From contig JAHHGU010000014.1 in NCBI GenBank assembly GCA_019359765.1, positions 1 through 64,000 on the forward strand: 64,000 bases of DNA, given 5' to 3'. Under the pieces are notes generated by a model that was not told the DNA's origin, made no database searches, and saw nothing but the letters and a program-made list of their open reading frames with translations. This document shows positions 43,938 to 52,581 of this stretch, piece after piece. The translations under genes and the position numbers were made by a program. How positions within the stretch are numbered: the stretch's first letter is position 1; each line of letters starts with the position of its first letter. The DNA comes from Aphanothece sp. CMT-3BRIN-NPC111 (GTDB taxonomy: Bacteria; Cyanobacteriota; Cyanobacteriia; Cyanobacteriales; JAHHGU01).

Positions 43938-45065
43938 TTACGGAAGTTTTTTATCAACAACAGGCAATCGGATTGCCAAACTTAAATCAATATCTTGTAA
44001 CGTGGCACAGCCACTCAAGGCCATTGCTAAATCTAGCTCATCTCGCAATAACTCTATGACATGCTGGACACCTGCCTCTCCCTCTACGGCTAGCCCCCAC
44101 AATACAGGTCGCCCTACAAGTACAGCGGCCGCCCCTAATGCTAAGGCTTTGAGGATATCTGTACCACGACGAATGCCTCCATCCAATAGAACCTCTGCTT
44201 TGTCCCCTACAGCGATAACCACCTCACGCAAAGCATCAATAGAAGCGATCGCGCCGTCGAGTTGTCTGCCCCCATGATTAGACACAATCACCGCTTTAGC
44301 CCCATGTTCCACAGCACGAACGGCATCATCTCCCCGCAAAATTCCTTTAACTACCAATGGCAGGGGTGACAAAGATTGCAACCATTCTAAATCAGCCCAA
44401 GTTAAGGCTGGATTTAGCTGTTCTAAGAAATAACTAAATAAACCCGATTCCCCACTTAATCTGGGAATTTCCAGGTCTGTTAATGTTGCTAAATTAGCCA
44501 GTTCCATATTTGCTGGTAGAGCGAACTGATTGCGAGTATCTTTCTCCCGTCGCCCCAAAACCGGAGCATCGACGGTGAGACAAAGCGCTGTAAACCCTGC
44601 GGCGTAGGCGCGTTCTACCAGTGCCTTAGTTAAACCGCGATCGCGATGAACGTATAGCTGAAACCACTGCGGACTCTTATTAGTCCCTAATTCTCCCACA
44701 GCGGCTACTTCTTCTAAACTCTTAGTTGCCAGCGTACTCAATACCATCACAGTTCCCAACTTGGCAGCAGCTTTAGCCGTAGCAATTTCCCCTTCTGGAT
44801 GAGCTAGACACTGGAAGGCTGTCGGGGCAATGAGAATCGGCATCTGGATAAAGTTACCCAAAATAGTAGTACTTAAATCCCGCTGACTCACATCTACAAG
44901 CATCCGAGGACGAAGTTTGAATTGTTCAAATGCAGCACGATTATCTCGCAGCGTGATTTCGTCCCATGCACCACTGGTATAGTAGTCCCACGCCATTTGA
45001 GACAGATGTTTGGCAGCTAACTTCTCATACTCGAATAAATTAATTGGCTTAACTGACAAAGTCAT
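43938..45065 (-). CDS. FMN-dependent alpha-hydroxy-acid oxidase (lactate/glycolate oxidase family)
   Basis: A 375-residue TIM-barrel flavoenzyme that oxidises an L-2-hydroxy acid such as lactate or glycolate. Landmarks are FEYEKLAAKHLSQMAWDYYT at the start, ILIAPTAFQCLAHPEGE, WFQLYVHRDRG, VVKGILRGDDAVRAVEHGA and the active-site HGGRQLDG (SNHGGRQLDGAIASIDAL), followed by the FMN-phosphate region LLDGGIRRGTDILKALALGA. Cyanobacterial members of this family are often lactate oxidases and can support nitrogen-fixing cells, but the substrate cannot be decided here. It lies between nadE and the NrtR-like gene, same strand, about 90 bp from each. Confidence 0.92.
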   Translation of the reverse strand: MTLSVKPINLFEYEKLAAKHLSQMAWDYYTSGAWDEITLRDNRAAFEQFKLRPRMLVDVSQRDLSTTILGNFIQMPILIAPTAFQCLAHPEGEIATAKAAAKLGTVMVLSTLATKSLEEVAAVGELGTNKSPQWFQLYVHRDRGLTKALVERAYAAGFTALCLTVDAPVLGRREKDTRNQFALPANMELANLATLTDLEIPRLSGESGLFSYFLEQLNPALTWADLEWLQSLSPLPLVVKGILRGDDAVRAVEHGAKAVIVSNHGGRQLDGAIASIDALREVVIAVGDKAEVLLDGGIRRGTDILKALALGAAAVLVGRPVLWGLAVEGEAGVQHVIELLRDELDLAMALSGCATLQDIDLSLAIRLPVVDKKLP

Positions 45066-45156
45066 AAAATTTTAGATTATATCTCTTACCAAACTTTCTT
45101 CCTACTCTGCGTACCTTTGCGTTAACCTCTGCGTACTTTGCGTTAAAAAAATAAAA

Positions 45157-45891
45157 CTAAATAAACACCAACGGCTTATCCTTCAACGGCGCAAAAGCCT
45201 CCGCATCAAACCGATACAAACTAGCCGGACGCCCTGCTCCTCGTGACACTTTTAAACCCGTGTCGCACAGAAATCCCAGCTTGAGCAAGCGAGCGCGAAA
45301 ATTGGAATAGTCAGAAAAGTTTTCCCCTAAAACAGTGGTGTATAGCTGATAAAGGTCACTCAAAGTAAACACTTCCGGCAAGACATCAAAGGCCACAGGG
45401 CTATACTCCAACTTGTTGCGTAGACGCTGATAGCCATACTCCAGGATTTCGTTATGGTCAAAGGCTAATTGCGGCACCTGAATAACGGGATACCAGGCAA
45501 TGCCACTGACTCCATCAGCAATCAGTTCCGCTTCTGCAAATCTCACCAATGCAAAGTAACTCACAGAAAGATAACGCACACCATAACTAGCTGCGGATTC
45601 GCGGGGGTCGCGACCAGGCCCACCGAAGGTATATAACTGCTCTAAGTACAGATTTTTCACGCGAATTTTTTCAGCCAAAATCCGATACGCTGCTTTTTCT
45701 AAAGACTCTCCTTGGCGTACTAGTGTCCCTGGTAGACTCCACTGGTTTAAGAATGGTTCATCCTGGCGCATTACTAACAACACCAGTAGGCGGTTTTGCT
45801 GGGTATCGACTGAGAAAATAGCGTTATCAACCCCGACTTTGAAATCTGCTAATGGCTGTTTGATTACCTGCTTGGTGCTGCGTTCTGACAT
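45157..45891 (-). CDS. nrtR: NrtR-like Nudix-domain transcriptional regulator of NAD metabolism
   Basis: A 244-residue protein with an N-terminal Nudix domain and a C-terminal winged helix (about 160-240: FTLSDLYQLYTTVLGENFSD, then FRARLLKLGFLCDTG). NrtR proteins bind ADP-ribose through the Nudix fold and repress NAD genes. Here the Nudix box reads GESLEKAAYRILAEKIRVKN; the canonical REUxEE is RILAEK, so one of the metal-binding Glu residues is missing and hydrolase activity is probably lost, as in other regulatory members. It overlaps nadD by 28 nt and is flanked by nadE and pncB, supporting a role in NAD control. I did not identify its operator. Confidence 0.85.
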   Translation of the reverse strand: MSERSTKQVIKQPLADFKVGVDNAIFSVDTQQNRLLVLLVMRQDEPFLNQWSLPGTLVRQGESLEKAAYRILAEKIRVKNLYLEQLYTFGGPGRDPRESAASYGVRYLSVSYFALVRFAEAELIADGVSGIAWYPVIQVPQLAFDHNEILEYGYQRLRNKLEYSPVAFDVLPEVFTLSDLYQLYTTVLGENFSDYSNFRARLLKLGFLCDTGLKVSRGAGRPASLYRFDAEAFAPLKDKPLVFI

Positions 45892-46451
45892 GCGTACAAT
45901 CGTTCCCGATGGATATAAGCCTCAACCGGAGGCGTCACTGCGTCTGTATTTCCATTCTCACGATAAGCTGTAGAGGAAACCGCTGGTGCAGTGAGATCTG
46001 CGATCGCTACAGACACTCCCATCTGCCTAAGTTTCTCCAGACCAGCATTATCTAAGGGAGATCCTGAGCGCGGTACCACCAAAAGATTAACTTGCCGCAA
46101 CAAATCTTCAGCCCGATACCAATGAGGCAACTGGGCAACCAAGTCGGCACCAATTACCAAAGTTAAATTAGCATGAGGCCAGCGCCCTCGTGCATTCTCC
46201 ACAGTTTCCAGTGTTCTGCGGCTGCTCAGTTCTGGGTAAAGACCAATGTTGTGCCGTGGCGGATCGATGTCATCAATCAGTAATTTGAGCATCGTTGACC
46301 GATGTTCCATCGGGGTCTGGTGAGACTTAAACGGGTTATCCGATGCCCATACCGCTACCCAGTCATAGTGCTGGGATAACCAACTAATAATAGCTTGATG
46401 ACCCGCAGTAGGTGGATCGGCGCTGGTTCCAAATAAAGCGATCTTAATCAT
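45864..46451 (-). CDS. nadD: Nicotinate-nucleotide adenylyltransferase
   Basis: Adenylylates nicotinate mononucleotide to NaAD, the substrate of NadE. The 195-residue protein has the nucleotidyltransferase motif IALFGTSADPPTAGHQAI (a GTxxDPPxxGH variant) at its start, ASDNPFKSHQTPMEHRSTML in the middle and the C-terminal VSSTAYREN (ISSTxIR-type). LVIGADLVAQLPHWYRAEDL matches the family. The Met at 46451 is preferred over the upstream one three codons earlier because it sits directly before the catalytic strand. It overlaps the NrtR-like gene by 28 nt, so the two are translated from one message. Confidence 0.92.
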   Translation of the reverse strand: MIKIALFGTSADPPTAGHQAIISWLSQHYDWVAVWASDNPFKSHQTPMEHRSTMLKLLIDDIDPPRHNIGLYPELSSRRTLETVENARGRWPHANLTLVIGADLVAQLPHWYRAEDLLRQVNLLVVPRSGSPLDNAGLEKLRQMGVSVAIADLTAPAVSSTAYRENGNTDAVTPPVEAYIHRERLYACQNAAPSR

Positions 46452-46475
46452 AGTTTCCAAACTCAGTGGTCATTC

Positions 46476-46507
46476 GATTTTGGATTTTGGATTTTGGATT
46501 TTGGATT
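46476..46507. repeat. STRR heptamer run (GATTTTG x4)
   Basis: Four direct copies of GATTTTG plus a partial one, 25 bp upstream of nadD. A different heptamer from the TTTTGAG class. It lies in the nadD leader and could affect spacing of its promoter. Confidence 0.85.
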
Positions 46508-46574
46508 GGCACTTGGGTATTAATTCGGGGGCTTGAATCCGGTTATTTTTGGTCATTGGTCAAGTGTTGACCTA

Positions 46575-46609
46575 TCAAAACTCAAAACTCAAAACTCAAA
46601 ACTCAAAAC
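46575..46609. repeat. STRR heptamer run (TCAAAAC x5) overlapping the pncB stop
   Basis: Five perfect copies of TCAAAAC. The last two heptamers encode, on the minus strand, the final residues SFEF and the TGA stop (46596-46598) of pncB. The run must have entered or expanded at the gene's 3' end. Confidence 0.88.
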
Positions 46610-47996
46610 TATTTACCGAGATTCTTGTTTGTTGAGTCAATTCTTGCAGGTCGTCAGAGACTTGTACCGACAGCGGTAGAGGGTTATCTAAACGCCGTGT
46701 TCCAGCAGGTAAACTGGCAACAGAAGCAGTAGTGCGCTCTCGTATTTCATCCAATGTTTCCGGCGGTTGCACTCGTTGACCTTGTTTGAAGACTAGCTGT
46801 AGCAGGGGCTGTTCGTCGGTGGGTTGTTCCGATGCGAGTCCCAGCCGATCTCCCTTTAGATCGCCCCCCTCTAGACGTCGAAAGATTTGCTTGCGACCGG
46901 GATAAGTAACTTTACTACTTGCTTGTTTCATTGTGGGAATACCATCAATTTCCACAAGTTTATATACCCCATTCACCGCCGAACCAGTAACGAGTTTGGT
47001 TCCTAGTCCATAGGCATCAATGCAAGCCCCAGCTGCTTTGAGTCTGGCAATTTCCCACTCATCTAAATCACCGCTGGCAAAGATGGTCACATTAGGTAAG
47101 AGCGATCGCACTTTTTGGGATAATGTCACCAAATCTCCAGAATCCAGCCGCACTCCAGATAATTCCATCTCCCCAGCCTGCACCTTTTCTGCCAACATCT
47201 GAGCCGCTGCGATCGTATCGTAGGTGTCAATCAACAACGGGGCACCCGGAAAGTAGCGGTGGAACGCTGTAAATGCCTCTGCTTCACTTCCAGCGGTGGC
47301 GGTTAAGGCCATAACCAAAGCATGAGCCATTGTCCCACTCGGTTTGCTGCCCAGCTTGAGAGCCGCCAGCACATTAGATGTGGCATCGAACCCGGCGGCC
47401 AAGGCTGCACGAGCCGCCCAAAGAGACGCTTGGGGGCTAAAAGCACGCCGTGTCCCAAATTCCAGCAACTGTGCTTCCCCTCCAGCCACATCTCGTATAC
47501 GAGCCGCCCGCGTCGCCACCAGAGTTTGGTAGTTAATCGTGTTCAACAGATAAGTTTCCACAAGCTGGGCTTGCCACAGGGGGGCTTCTACCCGCAATAA
47601 CGGTTCAGAAGCAAAAATAGCTGTCCCCTCCGGCACTGCCCAAACATCGCCAGTGAAGCCACTTCCTGCCAGCAGCGACCAAAACCGCGTTGGTGCCCGA
47701 TCAAAAATTCCAGTGGACTGTAAAGCCGCAATTTGTTTGGGAGTAAAGCGGAATTTCTCTAAGTATTCCAGCGCCTGCGCCAAGCCCATCGCAATCAGAT
47801 AGCCAAATTCCCTCGGCAACCGACGCACAGATAACTCAAAGCTTGCTGGTCGTTGATCTAGACCTTCACCAGCGTAGCAAGCCGCCATCGTCAGCTGGTA
47901 GAGGTCGGTCAAGAGGCTATAATCCTCGGAACACAGCGTCAGTTCCTGGTCTAAAGCACTTTCCTGTTTCTGAAGATGGTCAAACTCAACTATCAT
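46596..47996 (-). CDS. pncB: Nicotinate phosphoribosyltransferase
   Basis: Forms nicotinate mononucleotide from nicotinate and PRPP with ATP hydrolysis, the entry to the Preiss-Handler salvage route completed by NadD and NadE nearby. The 466-residue protein begins with the conserved LLTDLYQLTMAACYAGEGLD and has FELSVRRLPREFGYLIAMGL, LLEFGTRRAFSPQASLWAAR with the phosphorylated-His region, GTMAHALVMA, VRLDSGDLVTLSQKVRS and ASGDLDEWEIARL. The final residues are supplied by a heptamer repeat run. It is on the same strand as nadD and nrtR, 145 bp upstream of nadD. Specificity for nicotinate is supported by the NAD context. Confidence 0.94.
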   Translation of the reverse strand: MIVEFDHLQKQESALDQELTLCSEDYSLLTDLYQLTMAACYAGEGLDQRPASFELSVRRLPREFGYLIAMGLAQALEYLEKFRFTPKQIAALQSTGIFDRAPTRFWSLLAGSGFTGDVWAVPEGTAIFASEPLLRVEAPLWQAQLVETYLLNTINYQTLVATRAARIRDVAGGEAQLLEFGTRRAFSPQASLWAARAALAAGFDATSNVLAALKLGSKPSGTMAHALVMALTATAGSEAEAFTAFHRYFPGAPLLIDTYDTIAAAQMLAEKVQAGEMELSGVRLDSGDLVTLSQKVRSLLPNVTIFASGDLDEWEIARLKAAGACIDAYGLGTKLVTGSAVNGVYKLVEIDGIPTMKQASSKVTYPGRKQIFRRLEGGDLKGDRLGLASEQPTDEQPLLQLVFKQGQRVQPPETLDEIRERTTASVASLPAGTRRLDNPLPLSVQVSDDLQELTQQTRISVNSFEF

Positions 47997-48423
47997 TGCC
48001 CAGCTGCCTCGCTAGTTCGGCTGTTTCTATTATAGTAAGTTTCACCAAAACGACAAGAGATACTTGGAGCGCTTCTTAAGTAAGATGAGAATTCTAGGTA
48101 GAAAATTTAATATTTTTTGTTATTTTAATAACAAATACACAAAGCTTAATAGTAGTTTATTTGAGAAGTAGCAGTGTAAGAGCTAAATAATAAGCGATCG
48201 CCTTCTGTCAGTAGCTGGGCACGATATCGCTCTAAACTTGTATAAATTTGAAGAAAAAGTTAATGGATCGGTTAAGGATGAGCAAAGTATTGCAAACATA
48301 ATCAAACAAATATTGCAGAAAGGTTCAAACGATAGAAACCTTTTCATAATGAAAGTATCGAGACATAAAATAAGTAACGTCTCCATATCAAGTTATTACT
48401 CAACTGAGCGGGAGAATAGGGCT
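47997..48423. other. Intergenic stretch upstream of pncB and the small ORF
   Basis: About 430 bp with no confident gene. It is AT-rich around 48100-48170 and should include the pncB promoter (reading left), with TATTATAGTAAGTTTCACC at 48029-48047 close to the pncB start. An in-frame open region from 48238 extends the small ORF at 48424 upstream, but that extension lacks a clear start signal. Confidence 0.4.
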
Positions 48424-48576
48424 ATGGGTATTCCCAAATTAATTTCCAGCATCACCCAGTATTTATCTGAAGCAGTAGCGCGGATATTTGGTCCAACTGA
48501 CGATGCCTATCCTCTCATTGGCGTACAACCTTTTGAAGGTGAACCCTTCAAGGAAGGGCATGGAACAGATTGGTAG
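48424..48576 (+). CDS. Small protein of 50 residues, unknown function
   Basis: A short frame beginning MGIPKLISSITQYLSEAVAR and ending with a polar GEPFKEGHGTDW. The first 22 residues can form an amphipathic helix; the segment IFGPTDDAYPLIGVQPF is proline-containing and looks constrained. A GGGAG lies 11 nt upstream of the ATG. Composition and a recalled resemblance to small conserved cyanobacterial proteins make it more likely real than chance, but I cannot name the family. A longer version from 48238 is open but its N-terminal part looks non-coding. Confidence 0.5.
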   Translation: MGIPKLISSITQYLSEAVARIFGPTDDAYPLIGVQPFEGEPFKEGHGTDW

Positions 48577-48687
48577 TCGATTATCCTTTTTGCCGTCTTT
48601 AAGTAATAAATACTACCTAACTCTGTGGAGGGAAAACTTCTCTCCACTTAATTTTGTTGAGAAAAAGATAATAGGCAGTTAAAGACC

Positions 48688-49434
48688 TCAGCTAAGTGGC
48701 AGGATTTGACTTAAGAAAAAGGCCAGTGCCGCGCTGCCAAGGGGAACAGTCAAATTATCAACCCCCAGCTTGGAAAAAGCTTCCAAACCAGTGGCGACTA
48801 AAGCCACAGCTACCGAAACTACCCAGCTTTGCCAAACATTACCCTGGACACCCAGTAGAATCAAGCTACTGACAGCATAGCTAGCCAAAGCCATTGTTAA
48901 AGAGCCTTCCCAGCTTTTTTTCATACCCCAGACTTCGTAGGGATGTTTACCAAATCGTTTACCAATTAACGCCGCTAGTCCATCACCCCAAGTCATCACC
49001 AAGATGCCCAGCGCTGCATAATAGGGTTGATGCAAGGGCCAGAACCAAGCAATGAGCAGCCCAACGCTAACGGCGTAGAAAAATGTTCCCAGGCTTTGGC
49101 GTCCGACGCTATTGATCGCAGGAAGTATGGGAAATTTATAGGACAACAGGGCAACTGCACTAGCTAAGATGGAAGCCGTAATCCCCACCCAAGCAGGTAT
49201 GTTCAGCAACCAAGCTAGCAAAATTACATTTCCCACACCGAGGTGTACCACCTTCCGCACCACTTCTGCATCGATGGATTTATAACGATTTAGCAACTCC
49301 GCAGTTAGCACGACGCCACCCAGCCATACTCCAACAATGCCAATGTGGAGCCATAGACGAGGGATAGATGTTAACCAGGGTACAGAGTTAAGCAAAGACT
49401 TAGGTAAAGTGGGAAATAAAGCTTTCCTTACCAC
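48688..49434 (-). CDS. Polyprenol/phytol kinase-like membrane protein (CDP-alcohol-type kinase)
   Basis: A 248-residue multi-pass membrane protein of the diacylglycerol/polyprenol (VTE5-like) kinase family, probably phosphorylating phytol or another isoprenoid alcohol with CTP. Conserved segments are VVRKVVHLGVGNVILLAWLL, TWGDGLAALIGKRFGKHPYE, WGMKKSWEGSLTMALASY and VDNLTVPLGSAALAFFL, with about seven membrane helices. In photosynthetic organisms this activity recycles phytol from chlorophyll into tocopherol and phylloquinone. It is divergent from yidD, with only 17 bp between the two start codons, so they share a compact promoter region. Confidence 0.87.
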   Translation of the reverse strand: MVRKALFPTLPKSLLNSVPWLTSIPRLWLHIGIVGVWLGGVVLTAELLNRYKSIDAEVVRKVVHLGVGNVILLAWLLNIPAWVGITASILASAVALLSYKFPILPAINSVGRQSLGTFFYAVSVGLLIAWFWPLHQPYYAALGILVMTWGDGLAALIGKRFGKHPYEVWGMKKSWEGSLTMALASYAVSSLILLGVQGNVWQSWVVSVAVALVATGLEAFSKLGVDNLTVPLGSAALAFFLSQILPLS

Positions 49435-49451
49435 TTTATTAGATTTTTATA

Positions 49452-49697
49452 ATGAAAACTATACTCATCTTGCTAATTCGGGGCTACCGCGTTCTGATTT
49501 CTCCCCTATTTCCCCCAGCCTGTCGGTTTCAACCCACCTGTTCTGGCTACGCTTTGGAGGCTATCGAGCGATTTGGGCCTTGGCGCGGCAGTTGGCTAGC
49601 GATTCGGCGCGTGTTACGCTGCCATCCTTTTCATCCAGGTGGTTACGATCCAGTACCTTCAGAGGTTGATGCCCAGGTTAAGCAAACAACAAAGTAG
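49452..49697 (+). CDS. yidD: Membrane protein insertion efficiency factor YidD
   Basis: An 81-residue protein of the YidD family, which helps the YidC insertase integrate proteins into the inner membrane. The entire family core is visible: [56 protein letters not shown]. Two conserved Cys residues and the GGYDPVP ending are present. It starts with ATG at 49452, 17 bp from the divergent kinase-like gene. The partner genes (rnpA, rpmH, yidC) are not next to it here. Confidence 0.95.
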   Translation: MKTILILLIRGYRVLISPLFPPACRFQPTCSGYALEAIERFGPWRGSWLAIRRVLRCHPFHPGGYDPVPSEVDAQVKQTTK

Positions 49698-50046
49698 TCA
49701 TAGGGTTTGTCTCTATCCCTGATTTTCAACCCCTAAATGTTGTTTTTCGCAACCGGAGTAGAAATACTCAAGTTTATGAGAATGTTGTTTTAAAAAAGCT
49801 TGCACCTCTAATTGCTATTGACACACTTGTACTAAAAATTAGCTTAAATTCATACTAAGTAACAAGTTAAAAGATTCAGACAAACAGACGGTTACGGAAC
49901 TACGAAGGCTGATACTCGCTGATATCTTAACTAATTGCTTTCGCATCAGTCCTTCATTAATAGCGTAACTCTAGTACTTCTTGGGATGCGTGTAGTGTGG
50001 TTCCACAAAACTTACAAGGCAAAAATATTTCCTAGACGTGACATAT
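49698..50046. other. Intergenic stretch before the restriction-modification genes
   Basis: About 350 bp with no recognisable gene between yidD and the controller protein. It is AT-rich and should include the promoter for the controller/endonuclease operon. No terminator with a clear T-run follows yidD. Confidence 0.4.
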
Positions 50047-50078
50047 AGTCCGTAGACTCATCGTCCACGAAAGACGAT
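50047..50078 (+). promoter_or_regulatory. C-box-like operator upstream of the controller gene
   Basis: Two adjacent inverted repeats: AGTC-CGTA-GACT at 50047-50058 and ATCGTC-CACGAAA-GACGAT at 50060-50078, ending 9 bp before the controller ATG. Controller proteins of restriction-modification systems bind paired palindromes in their own promoter (GACT/AGTC half-sites), activating at low and repressing at high protein level. The closeness to the ATG suggests a leaderless or very short transcript. The assignment is by position and symmetry. Confidence 0.7.
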
Positions 50079-50087
50079 TATGGGTTT

Positions 50088-50336
50088 ATGGAGGAGTCAA
50101 AAGCAGAAACGTTGAAAGTTTTGGGGCTACTGATTAGGCAGCATAGAACGGTTTTGGGTATCTCCCAGGAAGAACTAGGGCTACGTTGTAACCTTGATCG
50201 AACGTACATATCAGGGCTAGAGCGTGGTGTTAGGAATCCGTCTCTTACTGCTCTTGTAACTCTCGCTCATGGCTTAAATATAACTGTTTCTAAACTTCTC
50301 GAGAACCTTGAAATAGAAATTAGTAGAATTCAATGA
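50088..50336 (+). CDS. Restriction-modification controller (C) protein, XRE-type HTH
   Basis: An 82-residue helix-turn-helix protein that probably times expression of the restriction enzyme. The HTH spans about residues 14-68: LIRQHRTVLGISQEELGLRC, then LDRTYISGLERGVRNPSL, which closely follows the pattern of C proteins (RTYISxxERGxRNxSL), then ALVTLAHGLNITVSKLLE. It overlaps the endonuclease gene by 4 nt (ATGA), so the two are coupled. Operator-like palindromes lie directly upstream. A generic XRE regulator is the alternative, but the context strongly favours a C protein. Confidence 0.88.
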   Translation: MEESKAETLKVLGLLIRQHRTVLGISQEELGLRCNLDRTYISGLERGVRNPSLTALVTLAHGLNITVSKLLENLEIEISRIQ

Positions 50337-51298
50337 ACTCAAACTCGGAAGAAACTTCTCAAGGGGAAAATGAAAGTTTACAAAGCGGTCAAATTATATT
50401 TGGTGAAGTATTTACTCCTGAGAAAACAAATGATAGATTTTTGGACGTTAAATTTATTTATGATGATTATATATGGGATGGAGCTTTACCAATAATAGGA
50501 AATTATCAAGGTCTTTCGTTGACTGAAGCTGAAGTTAAAGAAACAGCATATGCATTTTATAAGTCTATTGACATTAAAAATAGGGAAAAATGGGTAAAAA
50601 GTGCGTTAGATAAATGGTCAGATGGAAGTCCAGAAACAGTTAAGGTTTTTAAAGCATTACTGTCAGGTGAGTGGGAGTGCAGAGTTTGTGGACCAGTACC
50701 TAAAGTTAATCCACAACCACCAGCGCGTTTAAGGGACATTAAAAAAGCCGGTTTTTTTATTGCCTCGAAGCGTATACGTTGTAAAAATGTTTGCAAAAAG
50801 AAAACTATGCACGATCTTTTGGTGATGATTACTTCACCAAAAGAATTAACAAAAAACGAGCTTAGAAAGCCTATATCAAGCTCATTAAACGAAAGGATAA
50901 TGAAACTTCTAAAAAGAACAGAAGTTGTATTTGATCAACAAAGAACAACAAAGGAGCTAGTTATCGATCATAAATTTCCATCTCAGCGATGGTCAGAACC
51001 AGAGACAGATAACAATAATAATATGTCAGATAATGACATTAAAAAAAAGTTCCAGTTGCTGAATAATCAAACAAATCTTTTAAAATCCCGAGAGTGCGAT
51101 CGTTGTGTTTCTGAAAACATTCGAGGTGAGTTTATGGGCATAAAGTGGTATTACAGCGGTAATGAAAACTGGATAAAAGAAAAAGACGATGAGAGCGGAT
51201 GCATTGGATGCCCCTGGTATGATATTGCTGAATGGAAGGAGCAATTAAAAAAGGCAATTAAGAAGTCTAATATAGGGCATCTATCTGAAAAAACTTAA
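50333..51298 (+). CDS. Candidate type II restriction endonuclease (HNH/zinc-type)
   Basis: A 321-residue protein, AT-rich, coupled by a 4-nt overlap to the C protein and convergent with a cytosine methyltransferase. It has an HNH-like segment: ELVIDHKFPSQRWSEPE (Asp-His pair) followed by FQLLNNQTNLLKSRECDRC, which supplies an Asn and a CxxC. Other Cys pairs (EWECRVCGP, CKNVCKK, CIGCPW) suggest structural zinc sites. The IDHKFP segment recalls HNH enzymes of the Eco31I/Alw26I group, but I cannot confirm homology and the protein is shorter. It would cut the sequence methylated by the neighbouring enzyme. Recognition site unknown. Confidence 0.75.
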   Translation: MNSNSEETSQGENESLQSGQIIFGEVFTPEKTNDRFLDVKFIYDDYIWDGALPIIGNYQGLSLTEAEVKETAYAFYKSIDIKNREKWVKSALDKWSDGSPETVKVFKALLSGEWECRVCGPVPKVNPQPPARLRDIKKAGFFIASKRIRCKNVCKKKTMHDLLVMITSPKELTKNELRKPISSSLNERIMKLLKRTEVVFDQQRTTKELVIDHKFPSQRWSEPETDNNNNMSDNDIKKKFQLLNNQTNLLKSRECDRCVSENIRGEFMGIKWYYSGNENWIKEKDDESGCIGCPWYDIAEWKEQLKKAIKKSNIGHLSEKT

Positions 51299-51387
51299 TC
51301 TAAAAGCTTTTTTCAATAAAAGAAATCTTTGCTAACTAAAGTTTCGCTAGTTCGATAAGGTATAAACAAATAAAAGACAATAATATA

Positions 51388-52581
51388 TTACGAAAAAACC
51401 TGTTCAATTTCATTTATCTCTTTTTCTACCTTAACTACGCTTTTACAATCTGTAGCTACTCTATTTAAGTAGGGAATGAGAGCATAGCCGATACACTCTG
51501 CTAAACGTGGAGGTACAGCATTTCCAATTTGCCACATTGCTTTTTTCATTGTTCCTTCAAAGATGAAAGAATCGGGAAACGTTTGTAACCTAGCCATTTC
51601 GCGTGCTGAAATGACTCGATTCAAATATGGGTGAATATGAGTACCGCCATGATTTTCTTTTACTGTCATGCTTGGTTTGTCTGGATACTGCCGCTTGAAA
51701 GCATCAACATAAGTCTCATACAAAGAACCACCTGGAGGTACTTTAGCTATCCGTTCCATGTATGCAGGCGAGTGACGAGTCCATTCATGATTAATACTGG
51801 GAATGGGTTCGTAGGCTGGCAGATCAGAGATCGCTGATTCAATTGGTTTATACTGCTCTGGTAGTAATTGGGGATTTGGATAAGGATTTTGCATTCCAAG
51901 CCTATTAGCTATAAAAATAGCTCTTGGTCTTATTTGTGGAACTCCATAAGCAGCAGATTCAAGAATTGCAATCGAAACATTTGTATAGCCAATATTCTCA
52001 AAAGCTTCAATAATAGCGTGCTTAGTTTTTCCTTGCTTCATCGTTAAAATGCCTGGTACATTTTCTATAACAACATACCAAGGGCGCACTTCAGAAACAA
52101 TGCGAATAAATTCTTGAAATAGATAGTTACGGGGGTCGTTTGGATCACGCTTTCCTGCTACAGAAAATCCTTGACACGGTGGACCACCAACAACAAGATG
52201 AATAGAGGGAAAACCAATCGTGGAGAGCCATTCTTGAGTATTAAACTCATGTATGTCGCCGCAGAAATGGTTACAACTAGGAAAGTTTCTTTTGTGAGTT
52301 GCTGATGCAATTGGGCTAATTTCTATGCTTGCTACCGGGTTAAAACCGGCTTGAACTAAACCCTGTGTCATCCCACCAGCACCACAAAATAAATCAATAA
52401 AGTTATAAGTATGCAGTGCTTTTGGCGGCACATTAATATCAACTAAAATTTGATAAGAGTCCCGCTTTACTGTGGCAAGTTCACGTTGAATTCTTTCATA
52501 ACGACCTAATTTTGCTTTTTTCTCCTTTCTTAAACTTTGCTGTTTTTTATCATCTGGAAACAAGGATAACTGCAAATCCAT
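51388..52581 (-). CDS. C5-cytosine DNA methyltransferase of the restriction-modification system
   Basis: A methyltransferase of about 397 residues that protects host DNA. C5 motifs in order: I NFIDLFCGAGGMTQGLVQAG, IV with catalytic Cys VGGPPCQGFSVAGKRDPND, VI YVVIENVPGIL, VIII QIRPRAIFIANR (degenerate from QxRxR), the target-recognition region, and IX-X ISAREMARLQTFPDSF and QIGNAVPPRLAECIGYAL. A start at 52662 is also open; the Met at 52581 (MDLQLSLFPDDKK) is preferred by N-terminal composition. It is convergent with the endonuclease, 89 bp apart. A palindrome and a CRISPR-like repeat lie upstream. Genuine family member; specificity unknown. Confidence 0.92.
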   Translation of the reverse strand: MDLQLSLFPDDKKQQSLRKEKKAKLGRYERIQRELATVKRDSYQILVDINVPPKALHTYNFIDLFCGAGGMTQGLVQAGFNPVASIEISPIASATHKRNFPSCNHFCGDIHEFNTQEWLSTIGFPSIHLVVGGPPCQGFSVAGKRDPNDPRNYLFQEFIRIVSEVRPWYVVIENVPGILTMKQGKTKHAIIEAFENIGYTNVSIAILESAAYGVPQIRPRAIFIANRLGMQNPYPNPQLLPEQYKPIESAISDLPAYEPIPSINHEWTRHSPAYMERIAKVPPGGSLYETYVDAFKRQYPDKPSMTVKENHGGTHIHPYLNRVISAREMARLQTFPDSFIFEGTMKKAMWQIGNAVPPRLAECIGYALIPYLNRVATDCKSVVKVEKEINEIEQVFS

